This document shows, one piece after another, positions 1 through 7,839 of a stretch of DNA of 64,000 nucleotides. A program made the translations under genes and the position numbers. The stretch's first letter is position 1; each line of letters opens with the position of its first letter. The stretch is from Brevundimonas sp. EYE_349 (GTDB lineage Bacteria; Pseudomonadota; Alphaproteobacteria; Caulobacterales; Caulobacteraceae), in the NCBI RefSeq assembly GCF_023147505.1, contig NZ_JAHXPB010000001.1, forward strand, positions 62,001 through 126,000, given 5' to 3'. The notes under the pieces are model-generated. The model searched no databases, was not told the origin of the DNA, and saw only the letters and a list, made by a program, of their open reading frames with translations.

Positions 1-2
1 CG

Positions 3-878
3 CTATCAGGCATGACGGGATTCGGTCGGGCGGACGGCGCCGGCGACGGCTGGACCTGGTCGGTCGAGGCCCGGTCCGTCAACGGCCGCAACCTGGAGGT
101 CCGGTTTCGCGCACCGCATGGCTTCGACGCTGTCGAGCGAGCGGCCAAGGCGGCGGGACAGGCGCGGTTCGCACGCGGTCAGGTCAGCATTGGCCTGCAG
201 GCCAAACGCACCGACTCCGGTGAAGCGTCGGTCGCCATCAACGCCGCCGTGCTGGCGCGTTATCTGACCTTGGCCAATGAACTGGCCGAGGATGGCGCGA
301 CGCCGCCGTCGGCGGACGGGTTGTTGGCGTTGAGGGGCGTGATCGAGACGCCCGAAGAGGTTGACGATCCCGAGGCGCGGGCGGTGCTGGAAGCCGCCAT
401 GGCCCAGACCGTCGAGAAGGCGCTTGACGCCTTGAAGGTGTCGCGTCAGCAGGAGGGTGCGCTTCTGGCTCCCGTGCTGGAGGATTTCATCACCAGGATC
501 GAAACCCTCACGGCCGAGGCCGAAGGCGAAGCGGCGGCGCAGGTCGAAACGATCCGCGAACGGTTCACACGCCGCATCAGCGAACTGGCCCCCGATGCGC
601 CAGGATTGGAAGACCGGGTCTTCCTGGAAGCGGCCGCTCTGGCCACCAAGGCGGACGTGCGCGAGGAGCTGGATCGGCTGACCGCTCATGTCGCGGCGGC
701 GCGCCAGCTTGTGGCTTCAGCGCCCGCCGGGCGGAAACTCGACTTCCTGATGCAGGAATTCATGCGTGAGGCCAACACGCTGTGCTCGAAATCGGCTACG
801 ACCGCGCTCACCGGAATCGGCCTGGAGCTCAAGGCCGTCATCGAACAGTTGCGTGAGCAGGTCCAGAATGTCGAATGA
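3..878 (+). CDS. yicC: YicC family protein (5' end off window)
   Basis: YicC-type endoribonuclease family protein, linked in enteric bacteria to RNA turnover. The hallmark N-terminal MTGFGRA motif is at position 12, and the family's C-terminal region (KLDFLMQEFMREANTL, then a tail ending EQLREQVQNVE) is complete. The frame is open upstream of that ATG and reads L-S-G. Alphaproteobacterial members usually have a few residues (M-x-L-S-x) before MTGF, so I infer that the true start lies just left of base 1. Its stop overlaps the gmk start by 11 bp, so the two are probably translated together, a common pairing. The family call is solid; the start is unresolved. Confidence 0.92.
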   Translation, partial: LSGMTGFGRADGAGDGWTWSVEARSVNGRNLEVRFRAPHGFDAVERAAKAAGQARFARGQVSIGLQAKRTDSGEASVAINAAVLARYLTLANELAEDGATPPSADGLLALRGVIETPEEVDDPEARAVLEAAMAQTVEKALDALKVSRQQEGALLAPVLEDFITRIETLTAEAEGEAAAQVETIRERFTRRISELAPDAPGLEDRVFLEAAALATKADVREELDRLTAHVAAARQLVASAPAGRKLDFLMQEFMREANTLCSKSATTALTGIGLELKAVIEQLREQVQNVE

Positions 879-1509
879 ACGCACGCCCCGCCGGGGCGTC
901 CTCCTGATCGTCGCCAGCCCTTCGGGCGCGGGCAAGACGTCGCTTTGCCGCCGACTGATGGCGGATCACGGGGGGCTGGAGTTGTCCGTGTCCATGACCA
1001 CGCGCGGCATACGGCCGGGCGAGGTGGACGGGCGCGACTACCACTTTGTCGGGCATGACCAGTTTCAGCGCCTGATCGACGAAGACGCCTTTCTGGAATG
1101 GGCCGATGTCCACGGAAATCGCTATGGCAGCCCGCGCGGGCCGGTCGACCGCGCTCTGGCCGAGGGTCGGGACGTCCTGTTCGATATCGACTGGCAGGGC
1201 GCCCGCGACGTGGCCGAGAAATGCCCCGAGGACGCCGTGCGCGTGTTCATACTGCCGCCCAGCCTGGAAGAGCTGCGCCGCCGTCTGGTGACCCGCTCCC
1301 AAGACGCCGAGGACGTGATCGAGCGCCGCGTCGCCAACGCCAAGGGCGAGATCGAACACTGCGACGCCTTCGACTATGTTCTGGTCAACGAGGACTTCGA
1401 CCGATCCTACGCCGAACTGGCCCACATCTATCACGCCGAGCGTTCGCGCCGTTTCCGTAACCTGTGGGTCGGCGACTACAAGGCCGCCCTGCTGCGCGAG
1501 GCGGTCTGA
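868..1509 (+). CDS. gmk: Guanylate kinase
   Basis: Guanylate kinase converts GMP plus ATP to GDP and ADP in the cytoplasm. The 213-residue product has the P-loop PSGAGKTSL near residue 18, then STTR/PGE-type GMP-binding residues (MTTRGIRPGEVDGRDYHF) and the lid region, and its length is normal. I chose ATG 868 (MSNERTPRRG) because it puts the P-loop at the usual distance from the N-terminus; the longer open frame from 766 lies entirely inside yicC and is not needed. A perfect hairpin follows the stop by 4 nt. Confidence 0.97.
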   Translation: MSNERTPRRGVLLIVASPSGAGKTSLCRRLMADHGGLELSVSMTTRGIRPGEVDGRDYHFVGHDQFQRLIDEDAFLEWADVHGNRYGSPRGPVDRALAEGRDVLFDIDWQGARDVAEKCPEDAVRVFILPPSLEELRRRLVTRSQDAEDVIERRVANAKGEIEHCDAFDYVLVNEDFDRSYAELAHIYHAERSRRFRNLWVGDYKAALLREAV

Positions 1510-1513
1510 GGAA

Positions 1514-1541
1514 AACGCCGCAGACCGGAGTCTGCGGCGTT
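1514..1541 (+). terminator. Hairpin terminator after gmk
   Basis: A perfect 12-bp stem (AACGCCGCAGAC pairs with GTCTGCGGCGTT) closes a CGGA tetraloop four bases after the gmk stop. There is no T-run, so it may be an L-shaped terminator or 3' stabilising hairpin rather than a textbook intrinsic terminator. The 150 bp between it and the next gene show no further gene. Confidence 0.7.
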
Positions 1542-1690
1542 GGCACTCAACGCTACGCTACTGACCGTGGTGTGCCACGCTGAAAGGCAGCGGAGAGTAA
1601 ACGCGGTCATAGGGAAGAACCCTTAAGCCGCGACGATGATTTACGTCCTGTTCGCCCTCTGCCGTCTAAGGTCGGGACAGCGGGGGGCTC

Positions 1691-3466
1691 ATGACATCTC
1701 TGGATTCCATAGGACCGATCCTGGCGGGCAGCGCCAAGGAGCGGGCCAAACAAGCGCCGGTGCGCCTATTGCTCGCCGTTGTGATGGCCTGGGCCATGTA
1801 CGGCGGCGGCATGGCGTCATGGATTCCCGTCTGGTTGGCCGCGGCGTTGATCGTGCAGGGATTCGAGTTCTGCGCCATGGCTCCGTTCCGGCGGGATCCA
1901 CCGTCGAACAACCGTCTGTCGGTCGGCTTGGCCTTGATGTCCACGACCCTGATGGCCACTCTTTTCGGGGGGATGGCTTTGATCATCTGGACGACCAACC
2001 ACCCCGCGCTGGTGACCCTGGCGGCCCTGACCCTGGCCGGGGGATTGTTGACCAATGTCGCATCAGGCATCGGCTCGCGCCTTCTCTTCTTCATCGGCGG
2101 CGGTCCGTATCTGCTGTTCTTGGCCCTGATGCCGGTGATCAAGCTGGTCCAGGGCGATACGCGGGGCGTGGCCGTCATGACCCTATCGGCCGCCCTGTTC
2201 GCCGGCATGATGCTGAACATCTATTGGCGCGTGTATCATACACGGCAGGCCGAGGTTCAGTCGCGCGCAGAGGCTGAAACACGCCTGGAGCAGGCGCAGA
2301 CCGCCATGGCCGACCGCGCCGCCATGGCCGCCATCGTCAGCCACGAACTGCGCACGCCGGTCAGCGCCATACTGGCGGGCGCCCATGTCATCCGAGATGG
2401 CAAGTTGCCAGAGAAGCGGGAAGAGACGGCCGAACTGATCATCGACGCCGGGCGTCTGATGACCGGCATGCTGAACGATCTGCTTGACCACTCCAAGATG
2501 GAGGCTGGGGCGATGATGATCGAGAGCCGGGATTTCGAGCTTGGAGAATTGGTGCGTGACACCGCCCGGTTCTGGAGCGCGCCGGCAAGCGAAAAGGGCT
2601 TGGTTCTGGAGTTGGCGCTGGATCACGGCGAAGCCGTCTGGCTGCGTGGCGATCCCTATCGCCTGCGTCAGATCGTCAACAATCTGATCTCCAACGCCAT
2701 CAAGTTCACGCCTGCAGGGGCGATCCGACTGGAGGCTGCCGCGCCGCACGGCAGCGATCATCATTGCCTGACGCTGACCGTCGTCGATCAGGGGGCGGGC
2801 ATCACGCCTGAAGCCATGAACCGGCTCTTCTCGCCCTTCGAGCAAGGGTCCGCCGAGGTGGCGCGCACCTATGGCGGGACAGGGCTGGGCCTGACCGTCA
2901 GCCGTGAGCTGGCGCGGCTGATGGGCGGCGACCTGACGGTGCGGAGCGCGCCGGGCGAGGGGGCGGCCTTCACACTGTGCGTCGATCTGCCAGCGGGCCA
3001 GCCCACGGAGGCGAACGACGGCTTTGAGGACGCGGCCCCGGCTCTGGCGCGTCGCATCCGCGTGCTGGCCGTCGATGATCACGAGATCAACCGCCGAACC
3101 ATCGCCTTGGTGTTGCAGCCGCTGGAGGTCGATCTGGCGACCGCCTCGGACGGTAATCTGGCGTTGTCGCTGCTAGCGGAACGTGCGTTCGACGTGGTGC
3201 TGATGGACGTCAACATGCCGGGCATCGACGGTAATGAGACGACGCGGCGCCTAAGGGCCTCCAACGGTCCGAACGCGGGCGTGCCTGTGATCGGCTTCAG
3301 CGCCGGCACCGAGGCGGAACAGGTCGAGGCCTGCTATGCCGCCGGCATGACCGACTGGCTGCCCAAGCCCTTGGAGCCCAAGCGCCTGTACGACGCGCTT
3401 CACCGCGCGACGTCGGCAGACTTAAGCTCTGCCCCGCGCAGCGAACCAAGGACGCAGGCGGCTTAA
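1691..3466 (+). CDS. Hybrid sensor histidine kinase / response regulator
   Basis: Membrane hybrid histidine kinase of 591 residues. Residues about 25-185 form several hydrophobic helices with no recognisable periplasmic sensor domain. HisKA follows, with phospho-acceptor H218 in SHELRTP, then HATPase_c (N-box NLISNAIKFTPAG; GTGLGL glycine box), then a C-terminal receiver domain (VDDHE start, phospho-acceptor D506 in VLMDVNMPG, conserved K in PKPLEP). No HPt domain or separate output protein is adjacent, so the phosphorelay partner is unknown. The last 45 bp overlap the convergent aminotransferase gene. The architecture resembles Caulobacter-type orphan hybrid kinases. The signal sensed cannot be read from the sequence. 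Confidence 0.9.
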   Translation: MTSLDSIGPILAGSAKERAKQAPVRLLLAVVMAWAMYGGGMASWIPVWLAAALIVQGFEFCAMAPFRRDPPSNNRLSVGLALMSTTLMATLFGGMALIIWTTNHPALVTLAALTLAGGLLTNVASGIGSRLLFFIGGGPYLLFLALMPVIKLVQGDTRGVAVMTLSAALFAGMMLNIYWRVYHTRQAEVQSRAEAETRLEQAQTAMADRAAMAAIVSHELRTPVSAILAGAHVIRDGKLPEKREETAELIIDAGRLMTGMLNDLLDHSKMEAGAMMIESRDFELGELVRDTARFWSAPASEKGLVLELALDHGEAVWLRGDPYRLRQIVNNLISNAIKFTPAGAIRLEAAAPHGSDHHCLTLTVVDQGAGITPEAMNRLFSPFEQGSAEVARTYGGTGLGLTVSRELARLMGGDLTVRSAPGEGAAFTLCVDLPAGQPTEANDGFEDAAPALARRIRVLAVDDHEINRRTIALVLQPLEVDLATASDGNLALSLLAERAFDVVLMDVNMPGIDGNETTRRLRASNGPNAGVPVIGFSAGTEAEQVEACYAAGMTDWLPKPLEPKRLYDALHRATSADLSSAPRSEPRTQAA

Positions 3467-4552
3467 CGCGTCCTCGATCTCGGGCGTCGAGACCGCGAAG
3501 CTGAAACGAATGAAGCGGCGACCATCGACGGGATCGAAATCTACCCCGGGCGCCGTCGCGACGCCGGTATCGCGCAGAATCTGCTCGCAAAAGGCCACGC
3601 TGTCGTCCGTCAGATGGCCGATGTCCGCCCAGATGTAGAAGGCGCCGTCCGGCGGGGCGATCCTTTGCAAGCCGAGGGAAGGCAGGGCCTGAAGCATCAG
3701 ATCGCGATTGCGGGCGTAGGTCTGGATGTGGCCTTCCAGCTCCTCGACGGCATCCATGGCGACCAGCCCGGCGTGCTGGCTCAGCGACGGCGGGGTCAGG
3801 AACATATTGCCGATATAGGCCCGAGCAGCGTCCACCTGCGCCTGTGGGACCAGCAGCCAGCCCAGGCGCCAGCCGGCCATGCTCCAGTATTTGGAGAAGC
3901 TGTTGATCACCACGGTGTCCGGCGCGAACTGCAGCATGGAGGAGGTCGGGCCGACGTAGCTGAGGCCGTGATAGATTTCATCGGAGACAACGGCGATCCC
4001 GCGCTGGCGGCACACGTCGGCGATGGCGGCCAGTTCGGCGTCGGGGATGATGGTGCCGGTCGGATTGGCCGGGCTGGCGATGATGACGCCGGCGGGGGCC
4101 GGATCGAGCGCTTCGAGCTGGGCGGCGGTGAGCTGGAACCGGGTCTCGGGGCCGCAGGCGATCTCGACCGGCTCGAGATGCAGGGCGCGCAGCGTGTTTC
4201 GATAGGCGACATAGCCGGGGCGGGCCAGGGCGATGCGGTCGCCGGGCTTGAACAGTGTGCTGAGCGCCAGAACCAGGGCCGGCGAAGCGCCGCAGGTCAG
4301 CAGAATGCGGTCGGAGTTGACCGTGACACCGTAGCGGTCGTCATACAGGCGCGCGATGCGGGCGCGCAGGTCCGGGCTTTCCCAATAGCCCATGGCGTCC
4401 TGATCCAGCACCTGATGAGCGCGGGCGATGGCGGCGGCGGGCGCACCCGTCGACGGCTGGCCGAACTCCATGTGAATGATCGAGCGGCCTTCGGATTTCA
4501 ACTGATGCGCCAGACGGCTGACGGAGATCGCGCGGAAGGGTTCGACGGTCAT
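3422..4552 (-). CDS. PLP-dependent class I aminotransferase
   Basis: Fold-type I aminotransferase of 376 residues, in the aspartate/aromatic (AAT-like) subgroup. Visible PLP-site features are the SPANPTGT loop near residue 160, DEIYHGL at 191-197 (Asp binds the pyridine nitrogen), and SFSKYWSMAGWRLGW with Schiff-base Lys221. It starts 9 bp after the ksgA stop on the same strand, so it is probably the last gene of the lptF-to-ksgA operon. Substrate cannot be assigned from sequence alone; annotating it simply as aspartate aminotransferase would be over-precise. Its 3' end overlaps the convergent hybrid kinase gene by 45 bp. Confidence 0.9.
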   Translation of the reverse strand: MTVEPFRAISVSRLAHQLKSEGRSIIHMEFGQPSTGAPAAAIARAHQVLDQDAMGYWESPDLRARIARLYDDRYGVTVNSDRILLTCGASPALVLALSTLFKPGDRIALARPGYVAYRNTLRALHLEPVEIACGPETRFQLTAAQLEALDPAPAGVIIASPANPTGTIIPDAELAAIADVCRQRGIAVVSDEIYHGLSYVGPTSSMLQFAPDTVVINSFSKYWSMAGWRLGWLLVPQAQVDAARAYIGNMFLTPPSLSQHAGLVAMDAVEELEGHIQTYARNRDLMLQALPSLGLQRIAPPDGAFYIWADIGHLTDDSVAFCEQILRDTGVATAPGVDFDPVDGRRFIRFSFAVSTPEIEDALSRLRPWFAARGRA

Positions 4553-4561
4553 GTCAAAGAC

Positions 4562-5371
4562 TCAGGATAGCGCGTCAGCCAGGCGAAGGAAGCCCGCCAC
4601 GTCGATGGTTTCGGCCCGGGCGTCCGGCTCAATCCCGGCCGCTTCGCACAGGGCGCCGCCGCCCAGTTGCTTCAGGCTGGAACGCAGCATCTTGCGGCGC
4701 TGGCCGAAGGCGGCGGCTGTGACGCGCTCCAGCTTCTTCAGGCGTTCTGGAGAGGGGCGTTCGTCCAGCGGGACCAGATGCACCACGGCCGAGGCCACCT
4801 TGGGCGGCGGGGTGAAGGCGGCGGCTGGCAGGTGCATGACGACGCGCGCGGTGCAGACGGCCTGAGAAATGACGGCCAGACGGCCGTAGGCGTCTTCGCC
4901 CGGCGCTGCGGCGACACGCTCGGCGACCTCTCTCTGGAACATCAGGGTCAGGCTGTGCGGCAGCCAGGGGCCTGTCAGCCATTTGATCAGCAGGGCCGTG
5001 CCGACGTTGTAGGGCAGGTTGGAGACCAGGTGCGCGGGGCCGGGGACCAGATCGGCCTCCTTCACCTTCAACGCGTCCGCCTCGACAATGGTCAGGCGGC
5101 CGGAGCCGTCGTCCAGTTCAGACAACAGGGGAATGAAGCGGGGATCCTTCTCGACCAACAGCACCGGACCGGCGTCGGATTCCAGCAGGGCGCGGGTCAG
5201 GCCGCCGGGGCCGGGGCCGACCTCGATCACGGCGCGGCCTTCGAACGGACCGGCCAGCCGCACGATCTTGCGGGTGACGTTCAGGTCCAGCAGGAAATGC
5301 TGGCCGAAGCTCTTCTTGGCCGAGAGGCCGTGGGCGTCGAGGGTTTCGCGGAGGGATGGTTGGTCGGTCAC
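4562..5371 (-). CDS. rsmA: 16S rRNA adenine(1518/1519)-N6 dimethyltransferase
   Basis: RsmA (KsgA) dimethylates two adjacent adenines in the 3' hairpin of 16S rRNA during small-subunit assembly. The 269-residue product has the family N-terminus (KKSFGQHFLLD), SAM motif I EVGPGPGGLTRALL, the acidic ribose-binding residue in VEKD, and catalytic motif IV NLPYNV. Length is normal. It lies 9 bp after pdxA in the same operon, an arrangement seen in many proteobacteria (surA-pdxA-ksgA). Confidence 0.97.
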   Translation of the reverse strand: MTDQPSLRETLDAHGLSAKKSFGQHFLLDLNVTRKIVRLAGPFEGRAVIEVGPGPGGLTRALLESDAGPVLLVEKDPRFIPLLSELDDGSGRLTIVEADALKVKEADLVPGPAHLVSNLPYNVGTALLIKWLTGPWLPHSLTLMFQREVAERVAAAPGEDAYGRLAVISQAVCTARVVMHLPAAAFTPPPKVASAVVHLVPLDERPSPERLKKLERVTAAAFGQRRKMLRSSLKQLGGGALCEAAGIEPDARAETIDVAGFLRLADALS

Positions 5372-5380
5372 GACGGTCTG

Positions 5381-6385
5381 TTAGCGCGCGGCGCGCGCCA
5401 CCGCCATCTCCGAAGCCAGACGGATGGCGGCGATCAGGCTGTCGGGGCGGGCCAGGCCTTTGCCTGCAATGTCGAACCCGGTGCCGTGGTCGGGCGAGGT
5501 GCGGATGATGGGCAGGCCCAGGGAGACGTTGACCCCGCCCCAGAAGTCCAGGGTCTTGACCGGGATCAGGGCCTGATCGTGATACATGCAGATGGCCGCG
5601 TCATAGGTGGCGCGCGCCGCGTCGTGGAACAGGGTGTCGGCGGACTTGGGATCGGTGATGTCGATACCCTCGGCACGCAGTTGTCGAGCGACCGGGATCA
5701 GGATGTCCATCTCCTGAAGGCCCAGTGCGCCGCCTTCGCCCGCGTGGGGGTTCAGGGCGGCCATGGCCAGCTGGGGACGGGCGATGGCGAAGTCCCGCTT
5801 CAGGCTTTCATGGACGACTCGGGCGGTGCGGGCCACGCGCTCGGCGGTCACCAGTTCCGGCACCTGGTCCAAGGCGACATGGATGGTCACCAGACAGGCC
5901 CGCAGGTCCCGCGCCGTCAGCATCATCACCGGGCCGCGCGTTCCGGGATAGGGCGCATCGGCGGTCAGTTCGGCGATGAACTCCGTATGGCCCGGAAAGC
6001 GAAAGCCCGCTGCGTACATCGGCGCCTTGGCGATGGGGGCGGTGACGACGCCCGACGCCTCGCCGGACAGGGCGAATCCGACCGCCTCCTCGATGCCGTC
6101 CGCGACAGCCAGGGCGTTGGCGGGATCCGGGCGACCGACCTCGACCGGGGTGGGCAGGGGACGGTGAATGACGGGTAGGGCGCGGGCGAAGCGGTCGGCG
6201 GCGTCGCCGGGCGCGCCGACCTCGACCACCGGCACGTTTTGGGCGCGCATCAGGTCGGCGTCGCCGATGACCGCAAAGGCCAGCGGTTCGTGTCTTAGGG
6301 CGGTCCAGGCGGCGGCGACGATCTCCGGCCCGACGCCGGCGGGCTCGCCCAGCGTCAGGACCAGAGGCGCGACCGATCCGGTCAC
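5381..6385 (-). CDS. pdxA: 4-hydroxythreonine-4-phosphate dehydrogenase
   Basis: PdxA catalyses the NAD-dependent oxidation of 4-phosphohydroxy-L-threonine in de novo pyridoxal-phosphate synthesis. The 334-residue product begins with the family's LTLGEPAGVGPEI motif. It retains the metal-binding histidines in GHTEF and in MYHDQALIP, and the RTSPDHGTGFDIAGKG substrate loop near the C-terminus. Translation probably starts at GTG 6385, whose GTGA overlaps the surA stop by 4 nt, suggesting coupling. It sits between surA and ksgA as in enterobacteria. Confidence 0.97.
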   Translation of the reverse strand: MTGSVAPLVLTLGEPAGVGPEIVAAAWTALRHEPLAFAVIGDADLMRAQNVPVVEVGAPGDAADRFARALPVIHRPLPTPVEVGRPDPANALAVADGIEEAVGFALSGEASGVVTAPIAKAPMYAAGFRFPGHTEFIAELTADAPYPGTRGPVMMLTARDLRACLVTIHVALDQVPELVTAERVARTARVVHESLKRDFAIARPQLAMAALNPHAGEGGALGLQEMDILIPVARQLRAEGIDITDPKSADTLFHDAARATYDAAICMYHDQALIPVKTLDFWGGVNVSLGLPIIRTSPDHGTGFDIAGKGLARPDSLIAAIRLASEMAVARAAR

Positions 6386-7767
6386 TTGAACTCGATCAGG
6401 GCGTCGCTGCGCAAGTCGCGCAGATAGCGTCGCTCCAGAACCTGAAGGTTCTGCGCCCGCAGGCGGTTTTCGACCTGCTGGCGGTTGGGGGCCTCGGGGC
6501 CACCGACGCGACGGCCGCAGACGGCGACCAGGTGCAGACCCAGCGGCGTGCGGATGGGGGTGGAGACGGCGCCAAGCTCGCCGGTGCGGGCGAACTGTTG
6601 GAATTGGGGCGCCAGATTGGCCACGTCGGATTCGCCCAGGTCAGCGCCGATCACGCCTTCGGTTGCGCGAGCTTGCGACAGAATGTTGTCGCAGGTCAGG
6701 CCCGCGCGCATGGCCTGGAGCTTCTGCGTGGCGGCGGCGACGTCGGCTTCGGACGCAGTCTCGGGCAGTTCGACCATGACCTGACGCAGCGAGACCAGAC
6801 TGGTCGAGGCGCCGTCGCGCTTGTCGCGAAGATAAAGGATATAGACCCCGCCATCGACGACGATGGGGTTGGACAACTGGCCGGGCTGGAGTTGATCGAC
6901 CACGGTCTGGACGGCCGGCTGCAGCGAATCACGCACGACCCAGCCCGCGTCGCCCGGCACCCGCGCGTTGGCGGACGGCGCCGAGGAGAATTGCTGGGCC
7001 ACGGCCTGGAAGGGCGCGCCCTGAATGATCTGCTGCACCAGTTGGCGCGCGCCGTTCAGCGCGGCCTGCGGCCCGCCCACGCGGGCGGCGTCGATATAGA
7101 TTTCGCCCAGCAGGAATTGAGGCTTGGAGGCGGCTTCGTTCAGGCGACGCAGTTCCTGATCGACCTGCAGGCTGCTGGCGCGGGCGCGGCTGTTGAAACG
7201 GCCGGGCACCAATTGGCTCCAGCCAATCTGGGTGCGCAGGTTCTCGCGGAAGGCGGCGGGCTGGATGCCGCCCTGCTGCAGGAACTGCAGATAGTTGGCC
7301 GGGGTCGTGCCCGCGGCGCGGGCCATTTCAGCGATTTCCTGATCCACCTCTTCGTCGGTGACCTTCAGGCTCTCGAACTTGGCCATCTCCTGAATCTTCA
7401 GGCGATCCTCGATCAGGGCGTTCAGCGCCGCCTGCTGGATGGCGGGCAGATTCTGCTCGGTCGGTTGCACCTGAGACGAGGCGATCAGCATCAGCATCCG
7501 CTGACGCAGGTCATAGCCGGTGATGATCTTGTCGTTGACGGTGGCGACGATGCCGTCGGCCATTTCGAACTGAGGCTCGGCGCGCGCCGTCGTGGGCGCT
7601 TCCTCGGCCGCCGGATTGGGCGCGCCGGCGGCGACGCCTTGGCCGGACGTCTGAGCCGGAGCTTGGGCGGCCCCCTGCGGGCGGGCCTGGGCCGCCTGGC
7701 CATGGGCCGAACCGGCGAGCAGGACCGCCGCGAGCGCAGCCCCCGTCGAATAACGCATCAAACCCAT
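6382..7767 (-). CDS. surA: Periplasmic peptidyl-prolyl isomerase / chaperone SurA
   Basis: SurA escorts unfolded outer-membrane proteins, including LptD, across the periplasm. The 461-residue product has a signal peptide (MGLMRYSTGAALAAVLLAGSAHGQ) and an Ala/Pro/Gln-rich linker. Next comes the SurA N-terminal domain (DGIVATVNDKIITGYDLRQR; ALNALIEDRL). A parvulin-like PPIase region follows around residues 225-330, and a second degenerate segment lies near 340-425. Placement between lptD and pdxA supports the name. Length is close to the family norm (428 in E. coli plus the linker). Confidence 0.93.
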   Translation of the reverse strand: MGLMRYSTGAALAAVLLAGSAHGQAAQARPQGAAQAPAQTSGQGVAAGAPNPAAEEAPTTARAEPQFEMADGIVATVNDKIITGYDLRQRMLMLIASSQVQPTEQNLPAIQQAALNALIEDRLKIQEMAKFESLKVTDEEVDQEIAEMARAAGTTPANYLQFLQQGGIQPAAFRENLRTQIGWSQLVPGRFNSRARASSLQVDQELRRLNEAASKPQFLLGEIYIDAARVGGPQAALNGARQLVQQIIQGAPFQAVAQQFSSAPSANARVPGDAGWVVRDSLQPAVQTVVDQLQPGQLSNPIVVDGGVYILYLRDKRDGASTSLVSLRQVMVELPETASEADVAAATQKLQAMRAGLTCDNILSQARATEGVIGADLGESDVANLAPQFQQFARTGELGAVSTPIRTPLGLHLVAVCGRRVGGPEAPNRQQVENRLRAQNLQVLERRYLRDLRSDALIEFK

Positions 7768-7839
7768 TGCTCGTCCTGATTCCTCACAGCGGTCCGCCAG
7801 CCAGACGGGCAGGCGGTCGCGCCCCGTAAAGCGTCATGC

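Noticed and set aside
4667..6178. Long plus-strand open frame (503 codons) opposite ksgA and pdxA
   Set aside because: It mirrors two well-supported minus-strand genes, is rich in Gly/Gln/Arg as expected for antisense of high-GC coding DNA, and has no recognised domain.
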